64,000 nt of DNA from contig NZ_JAVHUL010000017.1 in the NCBI RefSeq assembly GCF_031085155.1, forward strand, positions 1-64,000, read 5' to 3'. The notes beneath the pieces are model-generated. The model had not been told where the DNA came from. It worked only from the letters and a program-made list of their open reading frames with translations, and made no database searches. Made by a program: the position numbers and the translations under genes. This DNA comes from Mesonia profundi. GTDB lineage: Bacteria; Bacteroidota; Bacteroidia; Flavobacteriales; Flavobacteriaceae. Positions 1 to 8,958 of this stretch are shown here, piece by piece (position 1 is the stretch's first letter; each line of letters starts with the position of its first letter).

Positions 1-72
1 ATCGAGGAAAGGATCTCTTTAAGTTACTAATAAACTTAATAATGAAACCACAATATGCCTTTTTGTAGGAAA

Positions 73-591
73 TTACCCAGCTAAGGGAGTTCCAAAAACA
101 GAAGCAAAACCTGCACTAATTCCGGCAATTAAAACAATCTTTCTGTCACGTTTTGATAGTTTTAAAACTTTTGTAAATCTATCGGCAATGGCTCCGCCAA
201 TTTGTACTGCGGTTCCTTCACGCCCTGCAGAACCTCCAAAAAGATGGGTTAAAATGGTGCCAAACAAAACAAGAGGAGCCATTCTAAAAGGAATTATTTT
301 TTTAGGCGTATGAAATTCCTCCAACAATAAATTATTCCCTTTTACAACACTATTGCCGTATAAATGATAAGATAAACCGACGATAAATCCACCAACAGGT
401 AGTAATGAGATGATCCACAGATGAGATTCTCTCCAGTTGGTTGCCCATTCTAAGGCCAAAAGAAAAAAAGCGGAGACACTTCCTGCAATAGCGCCTAAGC
501 TTAAGCAGATTAGAAGCCATTTTAAAAGATATAGTAGAGAGGGAATTTGTTCAAAGGAGAACAAAAAGTTTTTCAGTTTTGATATTTTCAT
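73..591 (-). pseudogene. Truncated voltage-gated chloride channel (ClC) family gene, N-terminal part only
   Basis: The 172-residue product matches the N-terminal part of ClC-type chloride channels or H+/Cl- exchangers. It has a cytoplasmic start, two or three membrane segments, the selectivity-filter-like segment GGSAGREGTAVQIG, and then GISAGFASVFGTPLAG. Family members run to about 400 residues or more. Here a stop codon directly follows the conserved GTPLAG, where the protein should continue into the next membrane helix. The 72 bases beyond the stop show no recognisable ClC continuation in any frame. The product lacks most of the ion pathway and is very probably non-functional. The stop could also be a frameshift whose remainder lies outside the window. 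Confidence 0.75.
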
Positions 592-1467
592 ATTGCCTTA
601 AATAAATGATTCTACACTGGCATAAGCCATTAAAAATAGAAGTCATTAGCTCCAGATGGAACGGTTTAAGGCAGACATCATTGCCGATTTTGAAATGCAA
701 AGGTAAACGTTTTAAGTAAAGTACCGCAATAAATAATAGCCTTTTCATTTGCTCTATCTCCATCCAAATGAATAAGAATATCCAATTACACTCCCTCAAT
801 TGAATGTAGAAAATACTACCGAAGCCCACTCCTTTCTGATGCATTTTGCATATCCAACGCCTGAGTAATTCTTGTTTTGAACCCTTCTATTGACATTTTT
901 ATAACCTACAGTAGCGTAACGATTGTATTTTTTGAGCATTTACAAAACTGAAAGTCAGCACTAGAATCATACAAGTGAATATTTCTTTCATTTTTTTCTT
1001 CATTATCAGAGCTCTCTTATAATAATTTTCAAAAAATAATTCTCGTGATAAGCCAATCCCAGGCTCCAAATACTTTTCAACGAATTAGAGCTAATCAACT
1101 ATCTATTCTTGAAGCTTTAGGGTATTTTCAAACTCATTGAAAGTTTCCCAAACATCATTTAATTACTTCTGAAGAAAACGAATATATCGTGCATCTAGAC
1201 TGAAAGCCTAATAATTGAATTACGCTTCCCAACCTCTCAAAATTACTCTTTTAAGTGCAAAACACTTCTTCACTTTGTCAAGCTGTTTTTCTTGGTTCAC
1301 ATGGAATCAATCGGGTAATTACTACCCAGTTTTAAATAAATGTCGATATTTGACAGATTTCTAACAGTCAACTTCTTAAGCTTCAAAGCCACAAGAATTC
1401 TCATTTGTGGTACAAAAGTTGGCATGAAGCTGTCTAGAAATAAGCTAACAACCTATTGATAACGTCT
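592..1467. other. Long non-coding stretch with decayed gene remnants
   Basis: About 870 bases without an intact gene. On the minus strand, 1003 down to 899 reads a 34-residue frame beginning with a credible signal peptide (ending FSFVNAQK) that stops soon after the cleavage site. Coding-like text continues in shifted frames down to about 600 but is broken by stops. On the plus strand, around 1048-1205, another frame is interrupted by TGA codons. This fits erosion of one or two former genes next to the truncated ClC gene. No family was recognised. Confidence 0.45.
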
Positions 1468-2550
1468 ATGAAACACCATTTAGGTCTAATTAAAGAACCT
1501 TCTTACGAAACAAGAGTTGCTTTCTTACCTGAAGAGGTAAAAAAACTAATCGACAAATACGAAGTCAAGATTAGTGTAGAAAAAGAGTACGGAATTCAGT
1601 TGGGTATACCCGATACGGATTATACTGCCGCTGGTGCCAGTATGAGTTCTAAAAGTGACATTCTACAACATGCAAACCTCATCCTCTCTATAAATGATGC
1701 GATAGGAGAACAAGAAAGTATCCCTCCAGAAACTTCTTTTATTGGAATTTACAATCCGTTATTTTTTCCTGAACGTCTTCAGAAATATAAAAATCAACAC
1801 GCTTTGGTCTATAGTTTAGACCGGCTACCACGTACCACTTTAGCACAAGCGATGGATGTGCGTTCTTCGTTAGACGCTTTATCGGGTTATAAGGCGGTTT
1901 TAAAAGCCACCGATTATTATTCCAAAGTTTTTCCTATGATTACCACCGCAACAAAAACGCTCAAACCTGCTCGAGTTTTGGTACTTGGAGCTGGAGTAGC
2001 GGGATTGCAAGCGATTGCTACCGCCAAGCGTTTGGGGGCTATTGTGCACGCTTTTGATGTACGAAAAGCGGCAGGAGAAGAGGTGCGAAGCTTAGGTGCT
2101 AAATTTATTGAAATAGAAGGGAATAAAGAAGAGACCAACGCCGGAGGTTATGCTGTAGAACAGGCAGACGACTATAAAAAGCGTCAGCAGGATCGCATTA
2201 ACGAACAACTTCTCGCTACAGATTTGGTGATTTGCACGGCCAATATTCCGGGTAAGAAAGCTCCTATTTTAGTAGATGAAGACGGAGTTAAAAATATGCC
2301 TTCGGGAGCTGTAATTATAGATCTTGCTGCAGAGCAAGGTGGTAACTGCAGTCTCACCAAAAATAATGAAATAGTGAATTACAAATCGGTTAAAATTTTG
2401 GGCGATTCTCACTTATCTAGAGAACTTCCAGATGCTGCCTCTCAATTGTTATCGGGTAACTTTTTCAATTTTATCAAACACATGATAGAAAAAGGAGCAG
2501 ACAACGATCTTATCACTGCCAGTCAAATCATTAATCAAGAAAATACTTAA
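1468..2550 (+). CDS. pntAA: NAD(P) transhydrogenase subunit alpha, part 1 (NAD-binding)
   Basis: NAD(H)-binding domain I of the proton-translocating Re/Si-specific transhydrogenase, which passes hydride between NAD(H) and NADP(H), driven by the proton gradient. The protein opens with the alanine dehydrogenase/PntA-like segment LIKEPSYETRVAFLP. A Rossmann GAGVAG lies near residue 174, followed by the RxxxGEEVRSLGAKF region. The alpha subunit is split, as in many bacteria: this protein lacks the membrane part, which the next gene supplies 7 bases on. ATG 1468 is preferred over an in-frame TTG at 1456 because family proteins start right at this point; the length is then 360 aa. Confidence 0.93.
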   Translation: MKHHLGLIKEPSYETRVAFLPEEVKKLIDKYEVKISVEKEYGIQLGIPDTDYTAAGASMSSKSDILQHANLILSINDAIGEQESIPPETSFIGIYNPLFFPERLQKYKNQHALVYSLDRLPRTTLAQAMDVRSSLDALSGYKAVLKATDYYSKVFPMITTATKTLKPARVLVLGAGVAGLQAIATAKRLGAIVHAFDVRKAAGEEVRSLGAKFIEIEGNKEETNAGGYAVEQADDYKKRQQDRINEQLLATDLVICTANIPGKKAPILVDEDGVKNMPSGAVIIDLAAEQGGNCSLTKNNEIVNYKSVKILGDSHLSRELPDAASQLLSGNFFNFIKHMIEKGADNDLITASQIINQENT

Positions 2551-2557
2551 GCCAATT

Positions 2558-2860
2558 ATGGAGTTTTTAGAAAATAATTTAGAAGCCATTTACATTGTAT
2601 TGCTTTGCGTTTTTATAGGCATCGAGGTACTCTCTAACGTTCCCGCTGTTTTGCACACGCCACTTATGTCTGGTGCCAACGCCATTAGCGGGGTGATTAC
2701 TGTAGGCGCCATTGCTTTGGTGCTTAGTCTGCCAGAAGACGCTCATTGGGGCGCTCAAGTTCTGGGAGGAATCGCCGTGTTTTTAGGAACCCTCAATATT
2801 GCCGGAGGTTTTTTAGTCACCCGCAGAATGTTAAAAATGTTTACTACTAAAAAGTCTTAA
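2558..2860 (+). CDS. pntAB: NAD(P) transhydrogenase subunit alpha, part 2 (membrane)
   Basis: Small 100-residue membrane subunit, corresponding to the C-terminal transmembrane part of E. coli PntA. It holds about three hydrophobic helices and the family-typical stretch VPAVLHTPLMSGANAISG, which contributes to the proton path with PntB. It lies between pntAA (7-base gap) and pntB (4-base gap), so the three are surely co-transcribed. It ends with a short basic tail (TRRMLKMFTTKKS) that should face the cytoplasm. Confidence 0.93.
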   Translation: MEFLENNLEAIYIVLLCVFIGIEVLSNVPAVLHTPLMSGANAISGVITVGAIALVLSLPEDAHWGAQVLGGIAVFLGTLNIAGGFLVTRRMLKMFTTKKS

Positions 2861-2864
2861 GCTT

Positions 2865-4256
2865 ATGAGTATTTTTATGAATATTGGTTATTTAATAGCC
2901 TCGTTTTCTTTTATCATCGGTTTAAAATTAATGAGTTCTCCAAAGCACGCCAATAAGGGTAATACCATTGCTGCTGCGGGAATGTTGATTGCCTTACTTA
3001 GTGTTTTCACCGGAGTTGTTACAGATAATATCAACTACACCAACCTTACGATTATCCTCGTCGCTATTTTACTGGGAGTCGTGGTAGGAAGACAAATGGC
3101 CGTGAAAGTAAAAATGACAGAAATGCCTCAAATGGTATCGCTGCTCAATGCCACCGGTGGTGGTTGTGCGATGCTTTTAGGTTGGATTGAAGCCATACAA
3201 ATAACTTCGTTTATTGGAGTTGGGTCTCAAGCGCTTCTCAATCTAGGAACCCTTACGGGAGCTATCGCTTTTTCTGGAAGTATTGTCGCTTATTTAAAGC
3301 TCGCAGGAAAACTAAAGGATTACAATTCGGTGGTGGTTAATGCAACTTCCAAGCTTTTAATCTTTGTGTGTATTGCACTTCCTGTAGCTTACGCCACGCA
3401 AATTTTATCTATTTCGTTCTTTGAATTGACCATGGTGCTATTAGTGCTAGGTTTAATTTACGGAATTCTATTTGTAGTGCCTATTGGAGGAGCCGATATG
3501 CCTGTGGTAATTTCTTTACTGAATTCTATTACGGGAATTGCTACGGCTTTAGCCGGACTTTTACACGATAACAAAACCATGATTGCGGGTGGTATCTTTG
3601 TGGGAGCGGCAGGAATTTTTCTAACTATGCTAATGTGTAAAGCGATGAATCGTTCCTTATGGAAAGTGATTGCTGGAAACAGCAAAAGCAAAAATGGAGG
3701 AACGCAATCTGCACAAGAGCAAGAGATTCAAGAAACCAATGTTGCCGAAACCGTTACCAAATTACTTCTTGCGAATAAGATTGGAATTATCCCAGGATAC
3801 GGAATGGCTGTTGCCCAAGCTCAACACACGTGTTTTCAGCTTCAGAAATTATTGATGCAACAAGAAAAAATCTTAGATTATATTATTCATCCCGTGGCCG
3901 GAAGAATGCCAGGACATATGAATGTGTTGTTAGCCGAAGCAAAAATTGAGTATGAATACCTCAAAGAAATGCACGAAACCAATGACCATATGGAGGAGTA
4001 TGATTTATTGCTGGTGATTGGAGCAAACGATGTAGTGAACCCTGCGGCGGAAACCAATCCTGAAAGCCCCATTTATGGTATGCCTATTATAAAAGCGCAT
4101 TTAAGCAAAAACGTGATTGTGCTTAAACGTAGTATGAATCCGGGGTATGCTGGGATTCCTAACGAATTATTTGAGAAGGAAAACTGTCAGCTTCTGTTTG
4201 GAGATGCACAAACCAACTTACAAGAAATTGTTCAGCAATTAAAAGTGTTAAGCTAG
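2865..4256 (+). CDS. pntB: NAD(P) transhydrogenase subunit beta
   Basis: 463-residue beta subunit: roughly 270 residues of hydrophobic helices (domain II, proton channel), a variable linker, then the NADP(H)-binding domain III. Domain III carries the signature IIPGYGMAVAQAQ near residue 305 and the downstream GANDVVNPAA and LKRSMNPGYAGI motifs that bind NADP. Length and motif order are those of a complete, functional PntB. It closes the pnt operon. A two-component pair starts 53 bases later on the same strand, so read-through is possible. Confidence 0.95.
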   Translation: MSIFMNIGYLIASFSFIIGLKLMSSPKHANKGNTIAAAGMLIALLSVFTGVVTDNINYTNLTIILVAILLGVVVGRQMAVKVKMTEMPQMVSLLNATGGGCAMLLGWIEAIQITSFIGVGSQALLNLGTLTGAIAFSGSIVAYLKLAGKLKDYNSVVVNATSKLLIFVCIALPVAYATQILSISFFELTMVLLVLGLIYGILFVVPIGGADMPVVISLLNSITGIATALAGLLHDNKTMIAGGIFVGAAGIFLTMLMCKAMNRSLWKVIAGNSKSKNGGTQSAQEQEIQETNVAETVTKLLLANKIGIIPGYGMAVAQAQHTCFQLQKLLMQQEKILDYIIHPVAGRMPGHMNVLLAEAKIEYEYLKEMHETNDHMEEYDLLLVIGANDVVNPAAETNPESPIYGMPIIKAHLSKNVIVLKRSMNPGYAGIPNELFEKENCQLLFGDAQTNLQEIVQQLKVLS

Positions 4257-4309
4257 GGTTTTATAAGATTAATAGTATAATAAAGCCTCATAAAGACAAA
4301 ACGAAATCT

Positions 4310-5398
4310 ATGGATACCAATCAAAATTTAGCAGAGCGGGTGAAGGAATTGACTTGTCTTTATGAGGTTTCTTCTATTTTTCAGGAACACGATCAACAAG
4401 ACACCAAAAGCATTTTAGATAAGGTTGCGCAAGTACTTAAAAAAGCTTTACGTAATTCTGATGAAGCCTGTGTGGAGATTAAAACTCCTAAACATCACGT
4501 AAAAACTGAAGAAATTCCTTCAGATAAAGTAAGCCAATCCAGTACTATTTTTCTGTTTAAAAAACCTTCGGGAACTATTCATATCCACTACCCTGCTTCT
4601 CATTTTCAGGAAGTAGATTTCTTAGAAGAAGAACAAAAGCTGTTGAATAAGGTGGCCTATGAAATCAGTATTTTTATTGAAAAAAGGGAACTTCAAGAAA
4701 AAGAGGAATGGTTGCAACGCAGCGCTCAACGCAACGACCGCTTGGCAATATTAGGAGAAATTACTGCGGGCATAGCGCACGAGCTCAATACGCCTTTAGG
4801 AAATATGTTAGGTTTTGCCGAATTTATTGAAGAACAAACCACAGATGCTTCGATTAGACGGGACAGTAAGAAAATTATAGAAGCTGCTATTTTCTCTAGA
4901 GAAGTGGTAAAAAAATTGATGTTCTTCGCTTGCGAAATGCCGCAAAACCGAGAACACATCAATATAAAACCTGTGGTAGAACAAGCGCTGAGTTTATTGA
5001 GTCAGAGTTTTAAAAAGGGAGAAGTAAATGTGAAGTTGGTAGCGAAAGAAGATGTAGAATCTCAAATTGACAGTATTCAGCTTACGCAAGTATTATTTAA
5101 CTTGCTGATCAATGCAATTTATGCTTCTCCGCCAAACAGCACGATTACATGCAGTTTAACTCAAGATGAAGATCATATTTATATAGATATCGCAGACCAA
5201 GGAAAAGGAATTCCAGATCAATACGCTAAAAAGATATTTGATCCTTTTTTTACGACTAAACCCGTAGGTGAAGGTTCTGGCTTAGGCTTAAGTGTGGTCC
5301 ACGGAATCATAAAAAGTCATAAAGGAACCATTAGCCATAGCCACAATAAACCCAAAGGAACCATTTTTGAAATAAGCATCCCTAAACAATATAATTAA
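4310..5398 (+). CDS. Sensor histidine kinase, soluble, NtrB-like
   Basis: 362-residue kinase without membrane segments. The N-terminal 130 residues look like a small sensory (GAF-like) domain. An H-box follows, GEITAGIAHELNTPLGN, with phosphoacceptor His near residue 157. The ATPase domain has the N-box (NLLINAIYASP), G1 (DIADQGKGIPD), F-box (FDPFFTTKP) and G2 (GSGLGLSVV). Its stop codon shares one base with the start of the next gene, a sigma-54 activator, which is the expected partner. The input signal is unknown; a cytosolic metabolic or redox cue is plausible given the absence of membrane anchoring and the pnt genes upstream. Confidence 0.88.
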   Translation: MDTNQNLAERVKELTCLYEVSSIFQEHDQQDTKSILDKVAQVLKKALRNSDEACVEIKTPKHHVKTEEIPSDKVSQSSTIFLFKKPSGTIHIHYPASHFQEVDFLEEEQKLLNKVAYEISIFIEKRELQEKEEWLQRSAQRNDRLAILGEITAGIAHELNTPLGNMLGFAEFIEEQTTDASIRRDSKKIIEAAIFSREVVKKLMFFACEMPQNREHINIKPVVEQALSLLSQSFKKGEVNVKLVAKEDVESQIDSIQLTQVLFNLLINAIYASPPNSTITCSLTQDEDHIYIDIADQGKGIPDQYAKKIFDPFFTTKPVGEGSGLGLSVVHGIIKSHKGTISHSHNKPKGTIFEISIPKQYN

Positions 5399-6738
5399 TG
5401 ACTTTAAAGCGTGAAAATATTTTAATTGTAGATGATAATTACGATATGCTAGAGGTTTTACAACGTAACCTTAAAGCCTTAGATTATCATGTATACAAAG
5501 CGTCTTCTGTTCAAGAAGCGCTAGATATTCTCAAGCTTTCTGCCATCGACTTATTGATTACCGATATTCAGATGCCCGAAGTAAATGGCATCGAATTATT
5601 AAAATATGCCAATGAGCACTACCCATTTCTTCCTAAGTTAGTGATTACAGGCTTTCCTTCGGTCAATTCTGCAGTAGACGCTATTCAATCTGGCGCAACA
5701 GATTATTTGGTAAAACCTTTTACCAGTAAGGAACTAAAAAACTTGGTTCAAAAATCATTAAAAAACAAGAAAGCGAGTCCAATTCAATTCAGCAAAAAAA
5801 AGGTGGAACGAAGCGAAACTCCGTCGGTTTATGCGGGAATTATTGGTAAATCTACTCCCATTCAAAAAGTCATTGAAAGTATTGAGCGGGTAAAAAATAA
5901 CCGCGCTACGATTTTAATTCAAGGAGAAAGCGGAACCGGAAAAGAACTTATTGCGCGCGCCATTCATTATAAAGGATCTTTTGCGGGTAATCCCTTTATC
6001 GCGGTAAACTGTGGCGCTATTCCAGAAAATTTATTAGAGTCTGAATTGTTTGGGTACGAAAAAGGAGCCTTTACAGGAGCCAATCATACCAAAGAAGGAT
6101 TTTTTCAAGCAGCCAATTCTGGAACCATATTTTTAGATGAAATCGGAGCTGCTTCCGCCAGTGTACAAGTACGCTTATTGCGGGTTTTACAAGAAAAAGA
6201 GGTGACTAAAGTAGGAACTACAAAACCTCAAAAAATTCAAATTAGAGTCATCGCAGCCACCAACGAAGATCTGTATCAGCAAGTAAAACAAGGGACGTTT
6301 AGAGAAGATTTATATTACCGGTTAAACGTGGTAGATATTGATGTTCCCTCCCTTCAGCAACGAAAAGAAGATATTCCTTTATTGGCGCAACACTTTTTAA
6401 CCAAATATGCCAAAGAATATGCTAAAGATAAATTGAAACTAAGCGATCGCATATATAAAGTGTTTCAGCGTTATGCGTGGCCAGGGAATATTCGAGAGCT
6501 AGAAAATTGCATTCAGAAATTAATTATTATGAATGACGATCAGGCCGATTTGCCCCAACTTCCTGCTCATTTTAAGTACAAAATAGAACCTACAGGAGAG
6601 GAGCAGTTTATGGCTTTAGAGCAAATGGAAAAACAATACATTCAAAAAGTATTATCTTCGGTAAATAACAATAAAACCAAAGCTGCGGAAATCTTAAAGA
6701 TTAACCGAAAAACCCTGCGCAATAAGCTAGAATCATAA
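5398..6738 (+). CDS. Sigma-54-dependent response regulator (NtrC/AtoC family)
   Basis: 446-residue activator with the classic three domains. The receiver domain (about 1-120) has the phosphoacceptor Asp near residue 56 (LLITDIQMPEVNG) and VKPF. The AAA+ domain (about 150-380) has Walker A GESGTGKE near 176, the sigma-54 contact loop GAFTGA near 223, and Walker B TIFLDEIG. A Fis-type helix-turn-helix occupies about 405-446 (NKTKAAEILKINRKTLRNKL). All catalytic and sigma-54 contact elements are present. It overlaps the kinase gene by one base, so the two form a cognate pair. I saw no convincing GG-N10-GC sigma-54 promoter next to it, so its targets are unknown. Confidence 0.92.
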   Translation: MTLKRENILIVDDNYDMLEVLQRNLKALDYHVYKASSVQEALDILKLSAIDLLITDIQMPEVNGIELLKYANEHYPFLPKLVITGFPSVNSAVDAIQSGATDYLVKPFTSKELKNLVQKSLKNKKASPIQFSKKKVERSETPSVYAGIIGKSTPIQKVIESIERVKNNRATILIQGESGTGKELIARAIHYKGSFAGNPFIAVNCGAIPENLLESELFGYEKGAFTGANHTKEGFFQAANSGTIFLDEIGAASASVQVRLLRVLQEKEVTKVGTTKPQKIQIRVIAATNEDLYQQVKQGTFREDLYYRLNVVDIDVPSLQQRKEDIPLLAQHFLTKYAKEYAKDKLKLSDRIYKVFQRYAWPGNIRELENCIQKLIIMNDDQADLPQLPAHFKYKIEPTGEEQFMALEQMEKQYIQKVLSSVNNNKTKAAEILKINRKTLRNKLES

Positions 6739-7152
6739 AAGCATATTTTATGATTATTTTTAAGAAGCTTAATGGACTTAATTCCTTGAAATTATACTAC
6801 ATTTATAGTTCCTGAGGAAGAATACGAAAACTTTACTTAAAGTAAATCGGTACATAATTCTTCTTCTGGGTAAATTTAACTCGGCCTAACCAATACATTA
6901 AAAGAGTAATAATTTTCTAATGTATTGATATTCAGTTTTTTTGACTAAATTAAAAATGAATCGAATGATCATGGTACACCTATTGAACACTACATAAGTA
7001 GAAATACTAGAACTTAACGAATACCTATCAATAACCGAATGTAACTGTAGTGCTTGCACTCAAAATCGATTCGGATTTATGCTAACCGCATAAAAAATTG
7101 CTATATTCAAATCATATAACTTAAACTTTTACTGCTAAAATTATACATAATT
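6739..7152. other. Intergenic region upstream of glutamate dehydrogenase, with an inverted repeat
   Basis: 414 AT-rich bases without a supported gene. The one clear structure is a perfect 10-base inverted repeat, CAATACATTA at 6891-6900 and TAATGTATTG at 6918-6927, separated by 17 bases. It has no adjoining T-run, so a terminator is unlikely. It could be an operator or an RNA hairpin in the gdh leader. No promoter of the Bacteroidota type stands out. Confidence 0.4.
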
Positions 7153-8433
7153 ATGAGCAAAATTCAAGAGAAAAAACCAGCTACCATGTACGAAAACGTG
7201 ATGCAACAATACAATCAAGTTGCAGACTCGATGGGGCTAAACAAGAATATAAAAAAAATATTAGGGATCACCAATAACGAGATCATCGTCAACTTTCCTG
7301 TGAGAATGGATAATGACGAGGTGAAGATTTTTACAGGCTACCGCGTTCAGCATAACAATGCTTTAGGACCATACAAAGGAGGCTTGCGTTACCACCCAAC
7401 CATCGATGTAGATGATGCTAGAGCTTTAGCGATGTGGATGACTTGGAAAACTTCTTTAGCTGGACTGCCGTTTGGTGGCGCCAAAGGAGGAATCAAATTA
7501 GATCCTAGAGATTATTCTATTAGAGAATTAGAGAGAATTACAAGAAGATTTACCTATGCTTTAGGAGATAATATTGGACCAGATCAAGATATTCCTGCGC
7601 CAGACGTCAACACGAATGCACAAACGATGGCTTGGATATTAGACACCTATATGTCTACCAAGGCACCCTCTGCTCGTTCTCAAAACAGCCATATTGTTAC
7701 CGGAAAACCTGTAGGATCTGGCGGATTAGAAGGAAGAGATCGTGCCACTGGATTTGGAGTTTTTCTTACCATCAAATTGTTTTTAGCCTCTCAAGGAAAA
7801 GACTTAAAAAATAAAACTTTTATTGTACAAGGTTTTGGTAATGTAGGTCAATGGGCTTCTAAATTTATGGTAGAAGAAGGTGCTAAACTAATTGCGGTAC
7901 AAGATGCCCACGCCACTTTATATCATAAAGAAGGAATTGATCCCGTTGCTTTGGCAGAACATACCAAACCAAGAAAAGGATCTATTGAAGGTTTTGAAGG
8001 AACAGAAGAAATTAAACCAGAAGAATTCTTTGGTTTAGCATGTGATATTCTTATTCCTGCAGCTTTAGGGAACCAAATTAACGGAAGCAATGCCGCCAAC
8101 ATCAAGGCAAAAATTGTTGCCGAAGGTGCCAACGGGCCTGTTACGGGAGAAGGAGAAAAAATACTTTTAGAACGCGAGATCGCCATCATTCCAGATATTT
8201 TATGTAATTCTGGAGGGGTAATTGGTAGTTATTTTGAATGGCTACAAAACAGACACGGTGAGATTTGGCAGTTGGATGAAGTGATGCAAAAAATTGAGAA
8301 AAAACTTACCGAAAACTTTAAAAAAGTAGAGGAAGCTGTAAAAGAAAACAAAGTAGATTGGAGAACTGCAGCATACATTATTGCCATTTCACGTATTGAG
8401 TTGGCATATACGCAAAGAGGTATCTTCCCATAG
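7153..8433 (+). CDS. gdhA: Glutamate dehydrogenase (Glu/Leu/Phe/Val dehydrogenase family)
   Basis: 426-residue enzyme of the hexameric amino-acid dehydrogenase family, interconverting glutamate and 2-oxoglutarate plus ammonium. It has the substrate motif GPYKGGLRYHP, the catalytic-lysine motif LPFGGAKGGIKLDP, PAPDVNTN, and the dinucleotide-binding GFGNVGQWA near residue 227. Length and motifs indicate a complete catabolic or biosynthetic GDH; cofactor preference cannot be read with certainty. It stands alone in its transcription unit, with 400 bases of upstream space and a likely terminator downstream. Confidence 0.93.
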   Translation: MSKIQEKKPATMYENVMQQYNQVADSMGLNKNIKKILGITNNEIIVNFPVRMDNDEVKIFTGYRVQHNNALGPYKGGLRYHPTIDVDDARALAMWMTWKTSLAGLPFGGAKGGIKLDPRDYSIRELERITRRFTYALGDNIGPDQDIPAPDVNTNAQTMAWILDTYMSTKAPSARSQNSHIVTGKPVGSGGLEGRDRATGFGVFLTIKLFLASQGKDLKNKTFIVQGFGNVGQWASKFMVEEGAKLIAVQDAHATLYHKEGIDPVALAEHTKPRKGSIEGFEGTEEIKPEEFFGLACDILIPAALGNQINGSNAANIKAKIVAEGANGPVTGEGEKILLEREIAIIPDILCNSGGVIGSYFEWLQNRHGEIWQLDEVMQKIEKKLTENFKKVEEAVKENKVDWRTAAYIIAISRIELAYTQRGIFP

Positions 8434-8454
8434 TAAGTAATTAAGTTAAAAATG

Positions 8455-8548
8455 CTTGTGGTGCATTATATATGATTTTAGAACGTTTTATAATAAACAA
8501 AAACGCTCTTTTCTCTTAGAATAGTAGCGCACCACAAGTGCTTTTTTT
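8455..8548 (+). terminator. Probable terminator of gdhA (long-loop hairpin)
   Basis: A perfect 10-base stem, CTTGTGGTGC (8455-8464) with GCACCACAAG (8529-8538), is followed by TG, C and seven T. The 64-base loop itself contains a small hairpin (CGTTTT/AAAACG). The T-run supports termination, though the loop is unusually long. Confidence 0.55.
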
Positions 8549-8563
8549 AATGCAAGATTGAAT

Positions 8564-8953
8564 ATGAAATATGAAAATTTAATGATAGAAAAAAAGGAGT
8601 TTGATTTAATTAAAAGAATCATTTCCTTAGGTCGTTATCAACAAGATGATACGTACAGAACCTCTATATCTAAGTTGAAAGAAGAGCTGACGAAAGCAAA
8701 AGTTGTAAAAGAAAAAGACATGCCAGAAGATGTCATTCGCTTCAACTCTTTAGTAACGATCAAAACTCCATCTTTGGAGAAAACATACCAATTGGTAACC
8801 CCAGAACACGGCGATTTAAAAAATAATAAAATTTCTTTTTTAGCTCCTATGGGTCTTGCCTTATTCGGTTACGCCAAGGATGATGAGATTACTTGGCATT
8901 TCCCCTCTGGAGAAAGCGCCATTAAAATTATTGATGTAAAACAGACCACTTAA
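8564..8953 (+). CDS. GreA/GreB C-terminal-domain protein (Rnk-like)
   Basis: 129-residue protein with a helical N-terminal half and a C-terminal FKBP-like domain resembling that of GreA/GreB and the nucleoside diphosphate kinase regulator Rnk: FNSLVTIKTP, then LVTPEHGDLKNNKISFLAPMG, and the closing ITWHFPSGESAIKIID. The long coiled-coil N-terminal domain of true Gre factors is missing, so it would bind RNA polymerase without cleavage-factor activity. ATG 8564 is chosen over an in-frame TTG six bases upstream. The next gene follows after 5 bases and is likely co-transcribed. Confidence 0.75.
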   Translation: MKYENLMIEKKEFDLIKRIISLGRYQQDDTYRTSISKLKEELTKAKVVKEKDMPEDVIRFNSLVTIKTPSLEKTYQLVTPEHGDLKNNKISFLAPMGLALFGYAKDDEITWHFPSGESAIKIIDVKQTT

Positions 8954-8958
8954 ACACC

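Noticed and set aside
551-844. 97-codon minus-strand frame upstream of the truncated ClC gene
   Set aside because: Composition is unlike a real protein (many Ile, Cys, Trp and Phe in irregular order), and the neighbouring frames carry equally broken text. It is treated as part of the decayed stretch.
1422-1440. TGGCATG-like sequence upstream of pntAA as a sigma-54 promoter
   Set aside because: GG and the next GC are not ten bases apart, so the -24/-12 geometry is wrong.
1917-2138. Antisense frame inside pntAA, and similar antisense frames in gdhA, pntB, kynU, trpA and the M1 peptidase gene
   Set aside because: They are shadows of well-identified genes on the opposite strand, without their own initiation context.
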